DNA from: an uncultured Actinomycetes bacterium
GTDB taxonomy: Bacteria > Actinomycetota > Actinomycetes > UBA12327
NCBI GenBank assembly: GCA_903920865.1
Contig: CAIXNN010000020.1
Location: 1-33,861, forward strand
Direction: 5' to 3'
DNA length: 33,861 nt
Shown here: piece after piece, positions 15,723 through 24,682 of the stretch
Numbering within the stretch: position 1 is the first letter of the stretch
Layout of the letters: every line of letters begins with the position of its first letter
Notes under the pieces: generated by a model
Databases searched by the model: none
Told to the model about the DNA's origin: nothing
Seen by the model: only the letters and a program-made list of their open reading frames with translations
Program-made: the position numbers and the translations under genes

Positions 15723-17714
15723 CTACTTGTCGCGTTGAGAAAGTTTTGCCAGGTAAGCGTTGTAATCCCCGAGCTCGTCAGGTCCACCGTCGCCTCGTTC
15801 AGCTCTGTCGGCTTGCCGATCAGAGCGTTTGGCGTCTCGATCATCGGATCGTGACCACTGCACAGCAAGTGTGATCATCACGGCTAGCAGTGGCAGTTCA
15901 CCCAGGGCCCAACCAATTCCTGCGCCGACCCGTTGATCGGCTAACAGGTCTGTGAGGTAGCTGCGTTTGATGGATGCGAAGTAAGTAGGCGCTAGTACTT
16001 GATTTGATAACAAAATCGCAATGTTAAAGAACGCGTGCATAGACATGGTGGCTAGCAAAATAAGGATGCGAATGGGGTAGCCAGCGCGCTTTGGGCCTGG
16101 GTCAATGCCGATCATGGTCCAAAAGAACACATAGCCAGCTAGCAGGAAGTGGACTTGCATCAGGGTGTGGCCGAAATGGATGGCCATCAGAGAGGGGAAA
16201 ATCGGCGTGAAGTACAGGCCAAAGAATCCACTAACAAAAATAATTGCGGCCACGATCGGCCGGCTGACAAAGTGAATGAATCGTGAGTTCAAGACGGCCA
16301 CGATGATCTCGCGCACTCCTGCACCATTGTTGCCCGTGGGCACTGCCTTCAAGGCCAACATCACTGGCGCACCAAGGACTAAGAAAATGGGTGCAACGGT
16401 GCTGAGCATCATGTGTTGCACCATGTGTGCGCTGAAGAGGACCTGCGAGTAGGTGGCGATTCCGCCGCTGGTTGACCAGAGGACAACAATCCAACCCAAG
16501 ATCCACATGATGGTGCGACCTACCGGCCAATGTTCACCATGGGCTCTGAGCTTTTTGACTCCGACCAGGTACAAAGCAGTTGCCAGGAGCGCCACGAAGA
16601 TCCACAAGAAATCAGGTCGCAGGTTAGTAAGAACTACCTGGAGCGCAGTTGGGGGAGGGGGTAGTTCGAAGCCAAGTACGAGCCGAGCAGCCGAGGCCTT
16701 ACTCAGATCGACTGCATCGGTGAGCGGTGGCGCTGTTTGAGACAGTGCAACACCTGCCCCGATGGTGCTCACCATGATGATTGCTTCGACTGTGGCGAAG
16801 GTAATAAAGGTTGCGGGTTTCGTGTGCTGGACCAATTCAGGGATGGATCGTTTGCGGTGTAACCAGCCAAGCCAGCCAAGGGTGACAACGAAACCGGTCT
16901 TGAGTAGCAGCACGTGGCCGTATCCGGTGGTCCACAGATCAGAGATCCCGGTCAATCGGATCCACGCATTCGCAATCCCGCTTGCAGCAACTGCGATGTA
17001 GGCCCAAAGTGCCAGTGACGAATACCGGGGGACAGCAGAGCCGAGGGCTTGCTTATCCCATCGCGCGATCGCCACCAAGGCCAACAGTCCACCGACCCAT
17101 AAGGAAACAAAAACGAGGTGAATCATTAATGACGAGATGGCAATTTCATGTCGATCAGAGGCGCCCGAGTGACCAGTCAGGGCCGGCGGGATAAGGCTGA
17201 TCAGCGCACCGGTTAAAGCCACCAGTGCAGGTTGGACGCGAGTTATGGTCCAACAGGTGAGCGCAAGAAGAACAGCGCCAAAAAATTGGAAGAGGAGTGC
17301 TTTTCCTTGGTTGGTTTGGGTCAGGTAACTCTGAGCAACGGTTAGGTCAAAAATTTTGGACACCGGAGCACCGAAGCTATAGGACAACTCGAAGACAAAT
17401 TCCAAGGCAATGGACAACGCCCACAGACCAGCGCTCGCCGATGCCGCAACCACGCACCGAATAGCTACCGAACCGAGCTCACCCTTTCGCGAATCAAGTA
17501 GGAGCGCGGCGGCTAGAAGTAAACCCACCGTCATCACGGCGAACAGATCGTTCAAGCCGTGAAGCAACGGATAGGCCCATCCGGTGCCAAGTCCAGGATC
17601 TGGCAAGCCCGGATAAGCACGTTGAGGAGTGTTTGAGCCAAGCGCGAGCGCCAATGCAACCGCCGCAATCGTGATCGCTGCAGCCATTGCGCTCAGGCGA
17701 GTGGCGGTCTTCAT
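15723..17714 (-). CDS. CopD-CtaG fusion: copper import and cytochrome oxidase assembly membrane protein
   Basis: The 663-residue polytopic protein joins two families. The N-terminal half (to about residue 340) is CopD-like, with helices and the conserved GHSGASDRHEIAISSLMIHLVFVSLWVGG region, whose histidines are likely copper ligands. The C-terminal half is caa3_CtaG-like (about 365-625), with FSAHMVQHMMLSTVAPIFLVLGAP and MSMHAFFNIAIL. This fusion is common in actinobacteria and supplies copper for cytochrome c oxidase assembly. The last 40 residues are a charged cytoplasmic tail. The ATG directly follows the copC stop (TAGATG), so the two are coupled. The three-gene copper cluster lies between holA and rpsT on the opposite strand to holA. 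Confidence 0.9.
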   Translation of the reverse strand: MKTATRLSAMAAAITIAAVALALALGSNTPQRAYPGLPDPGLGTGWAYPLLHGLNDLFAVMTVGLLLAAALLLDSRKGELGSVAIRCVVAASASAGLWALSIALEFVFELSYSFGAPVSKIFDLTVAQSYLTQTNQGKALLFQFFGAVLLALTCWTITRVQPALVALTGALISLIPPALTGHSGASDRHEIAISSLMIHLVFVSLWVGGLLALVAIARWDKQALGSAVPRYSSLALWAYIAVAASGIANAWIRLTGISDLWTTGYGHVLLLKTGFVVTLGWLGWLHRKRSIPELVQHTKPATFITFATVEAIIMVSTIGAGVALSQTAPPLTDAVDLSKASAARLVLGFELPPPPTALQVVLTNLRPDFLWIFVALLATALYLVGVKKLRAHGEHWPVGRTIMWILGWIVVLWSTSGGIATYSQVLFSAHMVQHMMLSTVAPIFLVLGAPVMLALKAVPTGNNGAGVREIIVAVLNSRFIHFVSRPIVAAIIFVSGFFGLYFTPIFPSLMAIHFGHTLMQVHFLLAGYVFFWTMIGIDPGPKRAGYPIRILILLATMSMHAFFNIAILLSNQVLAPTYFASIKRSYLTDLLADQRVGAGIGWALGELPLLAVMITLAVQWSRSDDRDAKRSDRQADRAERGDGGPDELGDYNAYLAKLSQRDK

Positions 17715-18284
17715 CTACGGCGAACTCGTAGGTTTTCTGCGACGGGCAATGAACACCCCAGATACTCCTCCGGCTAGTGCGCCGATGAGGACTCCGAGAA
17801 GTACTACGCGACTTGGTCCCGTTGTGGATCCAGCAGTTTGGCCTGCAGTGTCATTCGCCGATGTAGGTGATGACGTTTGTGTGCCGGGTTGGAACGTGAA
17901 GGAGTAACTCGATGAGACGACGTGTCCATCGGCTGAAACGATGCGATAGGCAACCGTGTAGGGGCCCTTAGTTGTCAGGGATTTTAGTTTCGCACTGGCA
18001 GTGGTTGACTTGATAACAACAGTTCCTTGATCAAAACGCTTGCCAGTTGCATCGGTGACAACTATTCCATTTCCGACGTCACCAATTTTTTCGCCAAAAC
18101 TTAGAGTTACATGTGCAGGACTGCTGCTGACTACCTGCCCCTTCGCGGGATTGGCAGATTCAAGTTCGGCATGTGCTGATGCTGCACCGGTACCGAGCAC
18201 AGTGGCGAACAAACAAAAGGATGCCAAGGCCATGAGGCGAAGAACAGGAGTCCTCAAGGTCAATACGGAACCCGATTGGCTCAT
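17715..18284 (-). CDS. copC: CopC-family copper-binding protein
   Basis: The 189-residue protein has a signal peptide ending in ASA before His38, the N-terminal His that binds Cu(II) in CopC proteins (HAELESANPAKG). The second conserved histidine, His121, is in VSADGHVVSSSYSF. After the CopC beta-sandwich there is a Ser/Thr-rich linker and a C-terminal membrane helix (about 160-180) followed by RRRK, so it is membrane-tethered on the outside. It should pass copper to the CopD-CtaG protein encoded directly downstream. AAAGGAG lies seven bases before the ATG and overlaps the end of the upstream paralogue. Confidence 0.9.
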   Translation of the reverse strand: MSQSGSVLTLRTPVLRLMALASFCLFATVLGTGAASAHAELESANPAKGQVVSSSPAHVTLSFGEKIGDVGNGIVVTDATGKRFDQGTVVIKSTTASAKLKSLTTKGPYTVAYRIVSADGHVVSSSYSFTFQPGTQTSSPTSANDTAGQTAGSTTGPSRVVLLGVLIGALAGGVSGVFIARRRKPTSSP

Positions 18285-18287
18285 GGG

Positions 18288-18782
18288 CTAGCTCCTTTTC
18301 TTTAAGGCTCGCCTGCCGACGAGGGTGATGGCGCCAATAACTAGGGCAAATATTCCTGCAATCAAAGCTAGATTGCCCACGAGTTCTTTAAGACCAGTGG
18401 TGACAGCTGGGGGCGCAATGGGCTCACGAAGTTTGTAGATAAACGGGTAGACCACGGAGGTCTCACTTCCATCCTCGGTGACCACGTTCGCGCGCACCAC
18501 ATAGTTGCCGGGCTTGACGATATTGACCTTTTGGGTGATCACTGGCCCTTGGATTTCAGGCTGTCCCACTTGAATGGGATTGCTGTTGACGTCAAGGACT
18601 TTGAACGTTGTTCCCTTTTTCACGACTTGCTTATCAAAACTCAAAAGCACAACGGGTGGGGCTTCATTGACGGTTTGCGCTTTTGCGGGGTTGGAAAAAA
18701 CTAGGTTAGCGTCAGCCCATGCCGGCGTTGTTGACATCAGCGCACTGATGATTACGGCGAAAGCAATGGCGAATTTCTTCAT
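18288..18782 (-). CDS. CopC-like protein lacking the copper-binding histidines
   Basis: The 164-residue protein has a signal peptide (cleavage after AWA, before Asp24), a CopC-like domain (DANLVFSNPAKAQTVNEAPP, SFDKQVVKKGT, and YVVRANVVTEDGS followed by VVYPFIYK) and a C-terminal membrane helix with a basic tail. Aligned with the neighbouring copC, the N-terminal copper-binding His is replaced by Asp24, and the His of DGHVVS is replaced by Ser in DGSETS. It probably keeps the fold without the classical copper site, so the role may be structural or regulatory. AAGGAGG is five bases before the ATG. It is the first gene of the copC2-copC-copD/ctaG operon, with three bases to copC. Confidence 0.8.
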   Translation of the reverse strand: MKKFAIAFAVIISALMSTTPAWADANLVFSNPAKAQTVNEAPPVVLLSFDKQVVKKGTTFKVLDVNSNPIQVGQPEIQGPVITQKVNIVKPGNYVVRANVVTEDGSETSVVYPFIYKLREPIAPPAVTTGLKELVGNLALIAGIFALVIGAITLVGRRALKKRS

Positions 18783-18808
18783 GTGAGCCTCCTTACGTCA
18801 CCACTGAA

Positions 18809-18819
18809 CGTACTGTACG
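18809..18819 (-). promoter_or_regulatory. Promoter of the copper operon with palindrome CGTACTGTACG
   Basis: CGTAC-T-GTACG is a perfect 11-base dyad. On the minus strand it contains TACAGT, a good -10 placed to give a leader of about 20 bases before the AAGGAGG site. An operator overlapping the -10 would fit repression. It does not match the copper-regulator boxes I know (CsoR, CopY). No clear -35 is visible because the rpsT terminator lies there. Confidence 0.4.
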
Positions 18820-18821
18820 AC

Positions 18822-18854
18822 AAAAGAAAAACCGGCCTGCAAAAAGCAAGCCGG
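18822..18854 (-). terminator. Intrinsic terminator of rpsT
   Basis: On the minus strand CCGGCTTGC and GCAGGCCGG form a 9-bp stem (one U-G pair) around a TTTTT loop, followed by TTTTTCTTTT. This is a textbook rho-independent terminator 25 bases after the rpsT stop. It separates rpsT from the copper operon. Confidence 0.92.
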
Positions 18855-18878
18855 CTTCCCATAAGATTTGTGCGTTCC

Positions 18879-19139
18879 TTAAAGGCTCGCGGCCTTTTTC
18901 GCCATGGCCGATTTGCGGTTGGCGGCTTGGTTCTTGTGAATAACACCTTTGCTGGCGGCGCGGTCGAGCTGGCGTGATGCGTGCTTGAGGGCATCCTGCG
19001 TAGCGGAGGCATCGCCGGTGGCCACAGCCTCACGGAATCGGCGCACGGCGGTCTTCAGCCCGGAACGAACCGCCAAGTTGCGCTGGCGGGCCTTTTCGTT
19101 GGTCTTGATGCGCTTGATTTGAGACTTGATATTTGCCAC
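18879..19139 (-). CDS. rpsT: 30S ribosomal protein S20
   Basis: The 86-residue, strongly basic protein starts [20 protein letters not shown] after the initiator and has [19 protein letters not shown] near the end, the standard bS20 pattern. S20 binds 16S rRNA early in small-subunit assembly. It uses a GTG start with AAGG nine bases upstream. It is divergent from lepA and ends in a strong terminator. The nearby holA and lepA keep the order known from other actinobacteria. Confidence 0.98.
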   Translation of the reverse strand: MANIKSQIKRIKTNEKARQRNLAVRSGLKTAVRRFREAVATGDASATQDALKHASRQLDRAASKGVIHKNQAANRKSAMAKKAASL

Positions 19140-19293
19140 TGAGGAATGCCTTAGGTGTCAGGGCGACTGCGAAGTCACCGCGAGAAACAGGGAAGATCAG
19201 GGCTAAAAGATACCAGCGCCCCTACGGGTCGAGGCCCACAGGGGCAGGCGTGGGACGATAGGGGCCTACCTACCGACTCGAGGTGCTTTTCGC
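19140..19293. promoter_or_regulatory. Divergent rpsT-lepA intergenic region with GC-rich inverted repeats
   Basis: TATCTT on the minus strand (19207-19212) is a possible rpsT -10, giving a leader of about 65 bases. Towards lepA there are overlapping inverted repeats: GCCCCT (19218-19223) with AGGGGC (19240-19245), and CCCAC (19235-19239) with GTGGG (19250-19254). These could fold in a lepA leader. GAGG at 19280-19283 is the likely lepA ribosome binding site. No clear lepA promoter is visible. Confidence 0.35.
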
Positions 19294-21162
19294 GTGTCTG
19301 CGTCACCGGCGCCCAAGCCCAGCGCCACTCCGCCAGAGTTGCTGCGCAACTTCTGCATCATCGCGCACATCGACCACGGTAAATCAACGCTGGCCGACCG
19401 GATGCTGCAGCTCACTGGAGTCGTTGAGGCCCGCAATATGCGCGCCCAGTACTTGGACCGCATGGACATTGAGCGCGAGCGCGGAATCACTATTAAGTCC
19501 CAGGCTGTTCGCTTGCCGTGGGCACCCAAGGCTGGTCCGAATGCGGATAAAACCCACATCTTGAATTTGATTGATACCCCCGGTCACGTTGACTTCACCT
19601 ACGAGGTGTCCCGCTCGCTGGCCGCGTGTGAAGGCGCGATCTTGTTGGTCGATGCCGCGCAGGGAATTGAAGCCCAAACGCTGGCCAACTTGTACCTAGC
19701 GATGGAAAATGATCTCCACATCATTCCGGTGCTGAACAAGATTGACCTACCAGCAGCGCAGCCTGAAAAGTATGCGGCCGAGCTTGCGCGCCTGGTGGGC
19801 TGCGAGCCGGACGAAGTATTGCGCGTATCGGGAAAGACGGGCGAAGGCGTCATCGAACTCTTGGACCTAGTCGTTGACACCATGCCAGCACCAAAGGGCG
19901 ACCCCAATGCCCCTGCTCGAGCACTGATTTTTGACAGTGTTTATGACACCTACCGCGGCGTGGTGACCTACGTGCGAGTCATTGACGGTCATTTGACTAA
20001 GCGTGATCGCATTTTGATGTTGTCTACTCATGTTCAACACGAAATGTTGGAAGTCGGCGTTATCGCCCCAGAGCCGGTTTCGAGTCAGGGATTAGGCGTT
20101 GGCGAAGTGGGCTACCTGATCACCGGTGTGAAAGATGTTCGACAGTCTCGCGTTGGTGACACCGTCACAACCGTGACCAATCCGGCCACTGTTGCTTTGG
20201 GTGGTTACAAGGACCCAAGGCCCATGGTCTTCTCTGGGCTGTATCCACTGGATGGATCTGATTATCCGGACCTGCGTGAGGCACTCGATAAGTTGCAACT
20301 CAACGATGCCGCCTTGGTGTATGAACCGGAAACCTCTGTGGCCCTCGGGTTTGGTTTTCGTTGCGGCTTTCTTGGCCTGCTTCACCTAGAAATTGTTCGC
20401 GAACGTCTTGAACGAGAAGCTGGCCTTGCTTTGATTTCCACTGCACCCAATGTGGTGTATCGCGTGGTGATGGATGATGGCAAAGAATTTACCGTTACCA
20501 ACCCCAGCGAATTTCCTACCGGAAAGATCCTGGAAGTCAATGAACCCGTTGTTCGGGCAACAGTGCTTGCTCCGTCGGAGTTTGTCGGCACGATCATGGA
20601 GCTGTGTCAGACTCGTCGCGGTCAATTGCTCGGCATGGACTATTTATCCGAAGACCGCGTTGAACTGCGCTACCAACTTCCACTCGCCGAGATTGTCTTT
20701 GACTTCTTTGATGCCTTGAAGTCACGCACTCGTGGGTATGCCTCACTGGATTACGAACCCATCGGTGAACAGGTCGCTGACTTGGTCAAGGTGGACATCT
20801 TGTTACAAGGTGAAGCAGTCGATGCCTTCAGCGCAGTGGTACACAAAGACAAGGCCTATGCCTACGGCGTGAAGATGGCCTCACGGTTGAAGGATCTGAT
20901 TCCCCGTCAGCAGTTTGAAGTGCCCATTCAGGCTGCCATCGGGGCTCGGGTGATTGCTCGTGAAAATATTCGAGCGATCCGTAAGGATGTTTTGTCAAAG
21001 TGTTACGGCGGTGACATCACCCGAAAGCGCAAACTGCTCGAGAAGCAAAAAGAGGGTAAGAAGCGCATGAAGATGGTGGGACGGGTTGAAGTGCCACAAG
21101 AGGCGTTTATCGCCGCACTTGCAAGTGAGCCTGACCCGACGAAGGAATCCGGCAAAAAATAG
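19294..21162 (+). CDS. lepA: Elongation factor 4
   Basis: LepA is a ribosome-binding GTPase of the translation factor family that acts on stalled or maturing ribosomes. The 622-residue protein has G1 AHIDHGKS (residues 24-31), the switch [13 protein letters not shown]3 DTPGHVDF and G4 NKIDLPAA. It also has the family-specific C-terminal region ([22 protein letters not shown], quoted in part: [14 protein letters not shown]). The GTG at 19294 gives the usual short N-terminal extension. The gene faces away from rpsT, and hemW follows after 45 bases. Confidence 0.98.
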   Translation: MSASPAPKPSATPPELLRNFCIIAHIDHGKSTLADRMLQLTGVVEARNMRAQYLDRMDIERERGITIKSQAVRLPWAPKAGPNADKTHILNLIDTPGHVDFTYEVSRSLAACEGAILLVDAAQGIEAQTLANLYLAMENDLHIIPVLNKIDLPAAQPEKYAAELARLVGCEPDEVLRVSGKTGEGVIELLDLVVDTMPAPKGDPNAPARALIFDSVYDTYRGVVTYVRVIDGHLTKRDRILMLSTHVQHEMLEVGVIAPEPVSSQGLGVGEVGYLITGVKDVRQSRVGDTVTTVTNPATVALGGYKDPRPMVFSGLYPLDGSDYPDLREALDKLQLNDAALVYEPETSVALGFGFRCGFLGLLHLEIVRERLEREAGLALISTAPNVVYRVVMDDGKEFTVTNPSEFPTGKILEVNEPVVRATVLAPSEFVGTIMELCQTRRGQLLGMDYLSEDRVELRYQLPLAEIVFDFFDALKSRTRGYASLDYEPIGEQVADLVKVDILLQGEAVDAFSAVVHKDKAYAYGVKMASRLKDLIPRQQFEVPIQAAIGARVIARENIRAIRKDVLSKCYGGDITRKRKLLEKQKEGKKRMKMVGRVEVPQEAFIAALASEPDPTKESGKK

Positions 21163-21207
21163 GTGATGCGGGTAGTGATTGCACCCTGACTAGTTCACAC
21201 TGAGACG

Positions 21208-22422
21208 GTGCCATCTACCTTGCCCGTTGGCGAACCAGTACCAGCCGATGGAGCCCTGCCGCAAAGTGCTCGCAAGGGCACTGGCGATCTTGGTTTGTAT
21301 CTGCATGTTCCCTTTTGTTCCACGCGTTGTGGGTACTGCGACTTCAATACCTATACGGCCGAGGAGTTAGGCCCAGGCGTATCACGCGCGAACTATCTAG
21401 AAACAGCAACGCGTGAACTTGCCCTGATGCAATCAGTGCTTGGCAATTCGCTTCGTCCCGTTACCACCATCTTCGTTGGTGGCGGAACTCCCACCTTGTT
21501 GCCACCAGCGCAGTTTGCGACTTTTCTTGACCTGGTTCGTGACGAGGTGGGTATTGCACCTGGTGCAGAGATCAGTATCGAGTCCAATCCTGAATCAGTC
21601 GATGCCATCGATTTAGAAAAGCTGCGTGCGGCTGGCTTTACTCGGGTCTCCTTTGGCATGCAAAGTTCAAATAGCGCAGTTTTGAAAACCTTAGATCGCA
21701 AACACACTCCAGGGCGCGTAGTACATGCCGTAGCCGAAGCTCGTGCTGCCGGTTTTGAGCACATCAATGTGGATTTGATCTATGGCGCTCCCGCAGAGAG
21801 CGATCAGCAGTGGCAGGAATCACTAGAGGCTGCTGTTGCATTGGAACCCGATCACATCAGTGCCTATGCCTTGATTGTTGAAGATGGCACAAAGCTGGGG
21901 GCGCAGGTTGGGCGCGGTGAAGTCCAGGTGGCAGATGATGACGCTTTAGCTATTCGCTACCTGATGGCCGAAGAGATACTGAGTGCAAACGGCATGCAAT
22001 GGTATGAAGTCTCAAACTGGGAAAAGCCAGGTGGTGCCTGTGCCCATAACTTGGCGTATTGGAAAAGTCAGGATTGGTGGGGGATTGGTCCAGGTGCGCA
22101 TTCGCACGTGGCAGGGGTGCGGTGGTGGAACGTCAAACATCCCGTTGCCTATGCGCAAGCTCTTGAGCAAGGTCAATCGCCGGCAGCGGCCCGAGAGATT
22201 TTGACCTCAGATCAAATCTACGACGAGCAGATTTTGCTTGGTCTACGGCTTCGTCAGGGTCTGAGTGTTTCTGAACTCACGCCGGCAGGTCTAGCTCGTG
22301 GAACTGACGCGGTGGTTGAGGGGCTCTTGGAACCGGCTGATTTTGAGCATGGTCGGGCGGTTCTTACCTTGCGTGGACGCTTATTGGCCGATCGGTTGGC
22401 TGTAGAGCTCTTGAGCCTGTAG
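21208..22422 (+). CDS. hemW: Radical SAM protein HemW (HemN-like)
   Basis: The 404-residue protein has the radical SAM cluster motif CSTRCGYCDF (Cys37, Cys41, Cys44) in the HVPFC context, FVGGGTPTLL, the SxGxQS-type motif SFGMQSS and NVDLIYGAP. Members of this size in the lepA-hrcA region are HemW. They bind heme and act as heme chaperones, and do not carry out the coproporphyrinogen oxidation of true HemN. Old annotations often call it oxygen-independent coproporphyrinogen III oxidase. The start is GTG at 21208 without a clear ribosome binding site. The family is certain, and the HemW role is inferred. Confidence 0.92.
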   Translation: MPSTLPVGEPVPADGALPQSARKGTGDLGLYLHVPFCSTRCGYCDFNTYTAEELGPGVSRANYLETATRELALMQSVLGNSLRPVTTIFVGGGTPTLLPPAQFATFLDLVRDEVGIAPGAEISIESNPESVDAIDLEKLRAAGFTRVSFGMQSSNSAVLKTLDRKHTPGRVVHAVAEARAAGFEHINVDLIYGAPAESDQQWQESLEAAVALEPDHISAYALIVEDGTKLGAQVGRGEVQVADDDALAIRYLMAEEILSANGMQWYEVSNWEKPGGACAHNLAYWKSQDWWGIGPGAHSHVAGVRWWNVKHPVAYAQALEQGQSPAAAREILTSDQIYDEQILLGLRLRQGLSVSELTPAGLARGTDAVVEGLLEPADFEHGRAVLTLRGRLLADRLAVELLSL

Positions 22423-22436
22423 CCCGTTATCGGGCT
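22421..22436 (+). terminator. Hairpin at the end of hemW
   Basis: AGCCCG and CGGGCT pair around TTAT, overlapping the last bases of the stop codon. No T-tract follows, so it is a weak candidate terminator placed just before the heat-shock promoter. Confidence 0.35.
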
Positions 22437-22454
22437 CAGTCACGCTCTAGCGCT

Positions 22455-22460
22455 TAGACT
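22455..22460 (+). promoter_or_regulatory. -10 element TAGACT of the hrcA operon
   Basis: TAGACT lies directly before the CIRCE repeat, whose first T is its last base. Transcription would start inside CIRCE, so bound HrcA would block the polymerase. No clear -35 is visible. Confidence 0.4.
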
Positions 22461-22486
22461 TGGCACTTAAAGCGGCTAAGTGCCAA
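22460..22486 (+). promoter_or_regulatory. CIRCE operator (HrcA binding site)
   Basis: TTGGCACTT-N9-AAGTGCCAA is a perfect 9-bp inverted repeat with the nine-base spacer of CIRCE. The consensus TTAGCACTC-N9-GAGTGCTAA is matched at seven of nine positions in each arm, and the two changes per arm are compensated in the other arm. It lies 40 bases before hrcA, so HrcA should repress its own operon with dnaJ. Confidence 0.9.
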
Positions 22487-22526
22487 ATCAGGAAATGTCA
22501 GGGTGAGCAATCTCGGAGGTGAGGCA

Positions 22527-23546
22527 ATGAACCAAGACCGTCGACTTGCTGTCCTTCGCGCCATTGTTGAGGACTACGTGGCCACTCATGAACCAGTAGG
22601 TTCGCGGGCGTTGGTTGATCGCCACCACCTCAATGTTTCCTCAGCAACAGTGCGCAATGACATGGCCGCCCTTGAAGATGAAGGCTTCATCGCTCAACCT
22701 CACACCTCGGCCGGAAGGATTCCCACTGACAAGGGATATCGGCTCTTCGTTGATCGCCTTACCGAAGTCAGAGCCCTTTCGACTCCCGAACGTCGTGCGA
22801 TTCAAAATTTTCTTGATGGTGCCTTTGATCTTGATGAGGTCGTCGATCGCAGCGTGCGCCTGCTGGCTCAATTGACCAAACAGGTAGCGATTGTGCAGTA
22901 CCCATCGCTGCCACGCTCATCTGTTCGTCACGTTGAGCTCGTTGCCTTACTTCCTACCCGAGTCATGGTCGTGGTTATCGCCAGTACGGGTCGCATTGAG
23001 CAGCGAACCGTCGAGCTGATTGTGCCAATCTCGGAAGACACCCTGGCAAGTGTGCGCCGTGCGATCAACAATGCGGTTCAAGGTCTGCGCATGGTTGATG
23101 TTCCCGATGCAATTGTGGATGTGGCCAAGGAATTTGGTCCCAGTGATCGACCTGCGGTGCTGTCCATCGTGGCGTCATTGATGGAAACAGTGGCCGAGCA
23201 ACGCGAAGGGCGAGTCGTGATCTCTGGTGCGGCAAACCTGACCCGCGTTCCCAGTGATTTTCCGATGACTGTTCAACCGGTCTTGGAAGCCTTGGAAGAA
23301 CACGTGGTCTTGTTGCGCCTTCTTGGTGAAGTTGATGCAAGTGATGAGCCCACTGTTCGCATTGGTTCAGAAAACGATGTTGAACAATTGGCTACGGCGT
23401 CCATCGTTTCATCCGGTTACGGTGGCGAAGGTCAAACGATTGGAAACTTGGCCGTGGTCGGACCGACTCGGATGGACTATGCGGCCAACATGGCATCGGT
23501 TCGCGCTGTGGCGCGTTACCTCGGACGAATGATGACCCCGCAGTAA
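22527..23546 (+). CDS. hrcA: Heat-inducible transcription repressor HrcA
   Basis: HrcA binds CIRCE and represses chaperone genes at normal temperature. The 339-residue protein begins with the winged-helix domain ([21 protein letters not shown] and [19 protein letters not shown]) and continues with the GAF-like dimerisation domain, ending [23 protein letters not shown] start it at ATG 22527 and not at GTG 22503, because GGAGGTGAGG lies just before the ATG and the protein then begins like other actinobacterial HrcA. Its stop overlaps the dnaJ ATG by one base. The CIRCE upstream indicates autoregulation. Confidence 0.96.
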   Translation: MNQDRRLAVLRAIVEDYVATHEPVGSRALVDRHHLNVSSATVRNDMAALEDEGFIAQPHTSAGRIPTDKGYRLFVDRLTEVRALSTPERRAIQNFLDGAFDLDEVVDRSVRLLAQLTKQVAIVQYPSLPRSSVRHVELVALLPTRVMVVVIASTGRIEQRTVELIVPISEDTLASVRRAINNAVQGLRMVDVPDAIVDVAKEFGPSDRPAVLSIVASLMETVAEQREGRVVISGAANLTRVPSDFPMTVQPVLEALEEHVVLLRLLGEVDASDEPTVRIGSENDVEQLATASIVSSGYGGEGQTIGNLAVVGPTRMDYAANMASVRAVARYLGRMMTPQ

Positions 23547-24682
23547 TGGCTAATGACTATTACGCCGTACTCGGTGTAGCTCGTGATGCATCGGCAGATG
23601 AGATCAAGCGCGCCTATCGTCGTCTTGCTCGTGAGCTTCACCCAGACGTTAATGATGACCCCAATACCCAAGAGCGCTTCAAAGAAGTAGCAGCCGCGTA
23701 TGAGGTCCTCTCGGATCCAGATAAGCGTCAAATGTTTGATATGGGCGCGGACCCGCGTGCACCACGCGGCGGTGGTGGGCCGAATCAGGGTGCAGGTTTT
23801 GGTTTTGATTTCACCGACATCATGGATGCGTTTTTCGGCGGTCAGCAACGCGGTCCGCGCACTCGGATGCGCAGAGGACAAGATGCTTTGGTTCGGGTGG
23901 AGATTTCACTTCAGGAAGCTGTCTTTGGAAGTGAGCGCGACCTTCAGCTAGAGACCGCATCTCGTTGTCCCACCTGTGAAGGAAGTTGCTGCGCGCCCGG
24001 AACCGCACCGGCTGTGTGCGATATCTGCAAGGGCCGGGGATCTGTTCAGGTCATGCAGCGTTCCTTGTTGGGTCAGGTGATGACTGCTCGACAGTGTTCT
24101 GCTTGTCAGGGCTATGGACAAACCTTGCCTTCGCCATGTCCTGAGTGCTCTGGCGAGGGGCGCGTTCTTGCTCGTCGCACTGTCAAGGTCCGCATTGTGG
24201 CCGGGGTTGATACCGGAACACGCATTCAAATGAGTCAGCAAGCTGAAGCTGGTCCAGGCGGTGGACCTAATGGCGATCTGTACGTTGAAATTGTGGTAGC
24301 CCGTCATGAGATTTTTGAACGCCAGGGAAGCGATCTGCATGCACGCTTAACCGTGCCCATGACCTCGGCTGCCCTTGGCACCACTGTGGAACTCGAAACC
24401 CTTGATGGTTTGCGGGAAGTGAGTTTGCAACCGGGAACGCAATCAGGCCAAATGGTTCGCATTGCTGGCCTTGGTGTGCCACCGCTTCATGGTCGTGGCC
24501 GCGGCGACATCGTGGTTCATATCGAAGTAGAAACGCCAATCAACCTGCAGGGGCGTCAAAAAGAACTGATGCAAGAAATCGCCATGTTGCGTGGTGAAGA
24601 ATCCGTGGCTCCCAAACTGGCACCCGTGGTCGAACCGAACAAGTTGTTCAACAAGATCAAAGATGTGTTGACCGGCCGGTGA
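23546..24682 (+). CDS. dnaJ: Chaperone protein DnaJ
   Basis: DnaJ delivers unfolded proteins to DnaK and stimulates its ATPase. The 378-residue protein has the J domain with HPD at residues 32-34, a Gly/Phe-rich linker (about 68-95), a zinc-binding domain with four repeats and the C-terminal substrate-binding domains. Repeats two to four are regular CxxCxGxG (CDICKGRG, CSACQGYG, CPECSGEG). The first reads CPTCEGSC, with Cys in place of the last Gly. It forms an operon with hrcA (1-base overlap) and rsmE (4-base overlap). This matches the hrcA-dnaJ2 pair of Mycobacterium, so it is probably the second DnaJ, separate from the one beside dnaK. Confidence 0.96.
   Translation: MANDYYAVLGVARDASADEIKRAYRRLARELHPDVNDDPNTQERFKEVAAAYEVLSDPDKRQMFDMGADPRAPRGGGGPNQGAGFGFDFTDIMDAFFGGQQRGPRTRMRRGQDALVRVEISLQEAVFGSERDLQLETASRCPTCEGSCCAPGTAPAVCDICKGRGSVQVMQRSLLGQVMTARQCSACQGYGQTLPSPCPECSGEGRVLARRTVKVRIVAGVDTGTRIQMSQQAEAGPGGGPNGDLYVEIVVARHEIFERQGSDLHARLTVPMTSAALGTTVELETLDGLREVSLQPGTQSGQMVRIAGLGVPPLHGRGRGDIVVHIEVETPINLQGRQKELMQEIAMLRGEESVAPKLAPVVEPNKLFNKIKDVLTGR

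Noticed and set aside
22503-22526. GTG start for hrcA eight codons earlier
   Set aside because: The sequence there is the ribosome binding site (GGAGGTGAGG) of the ATG at 22527.
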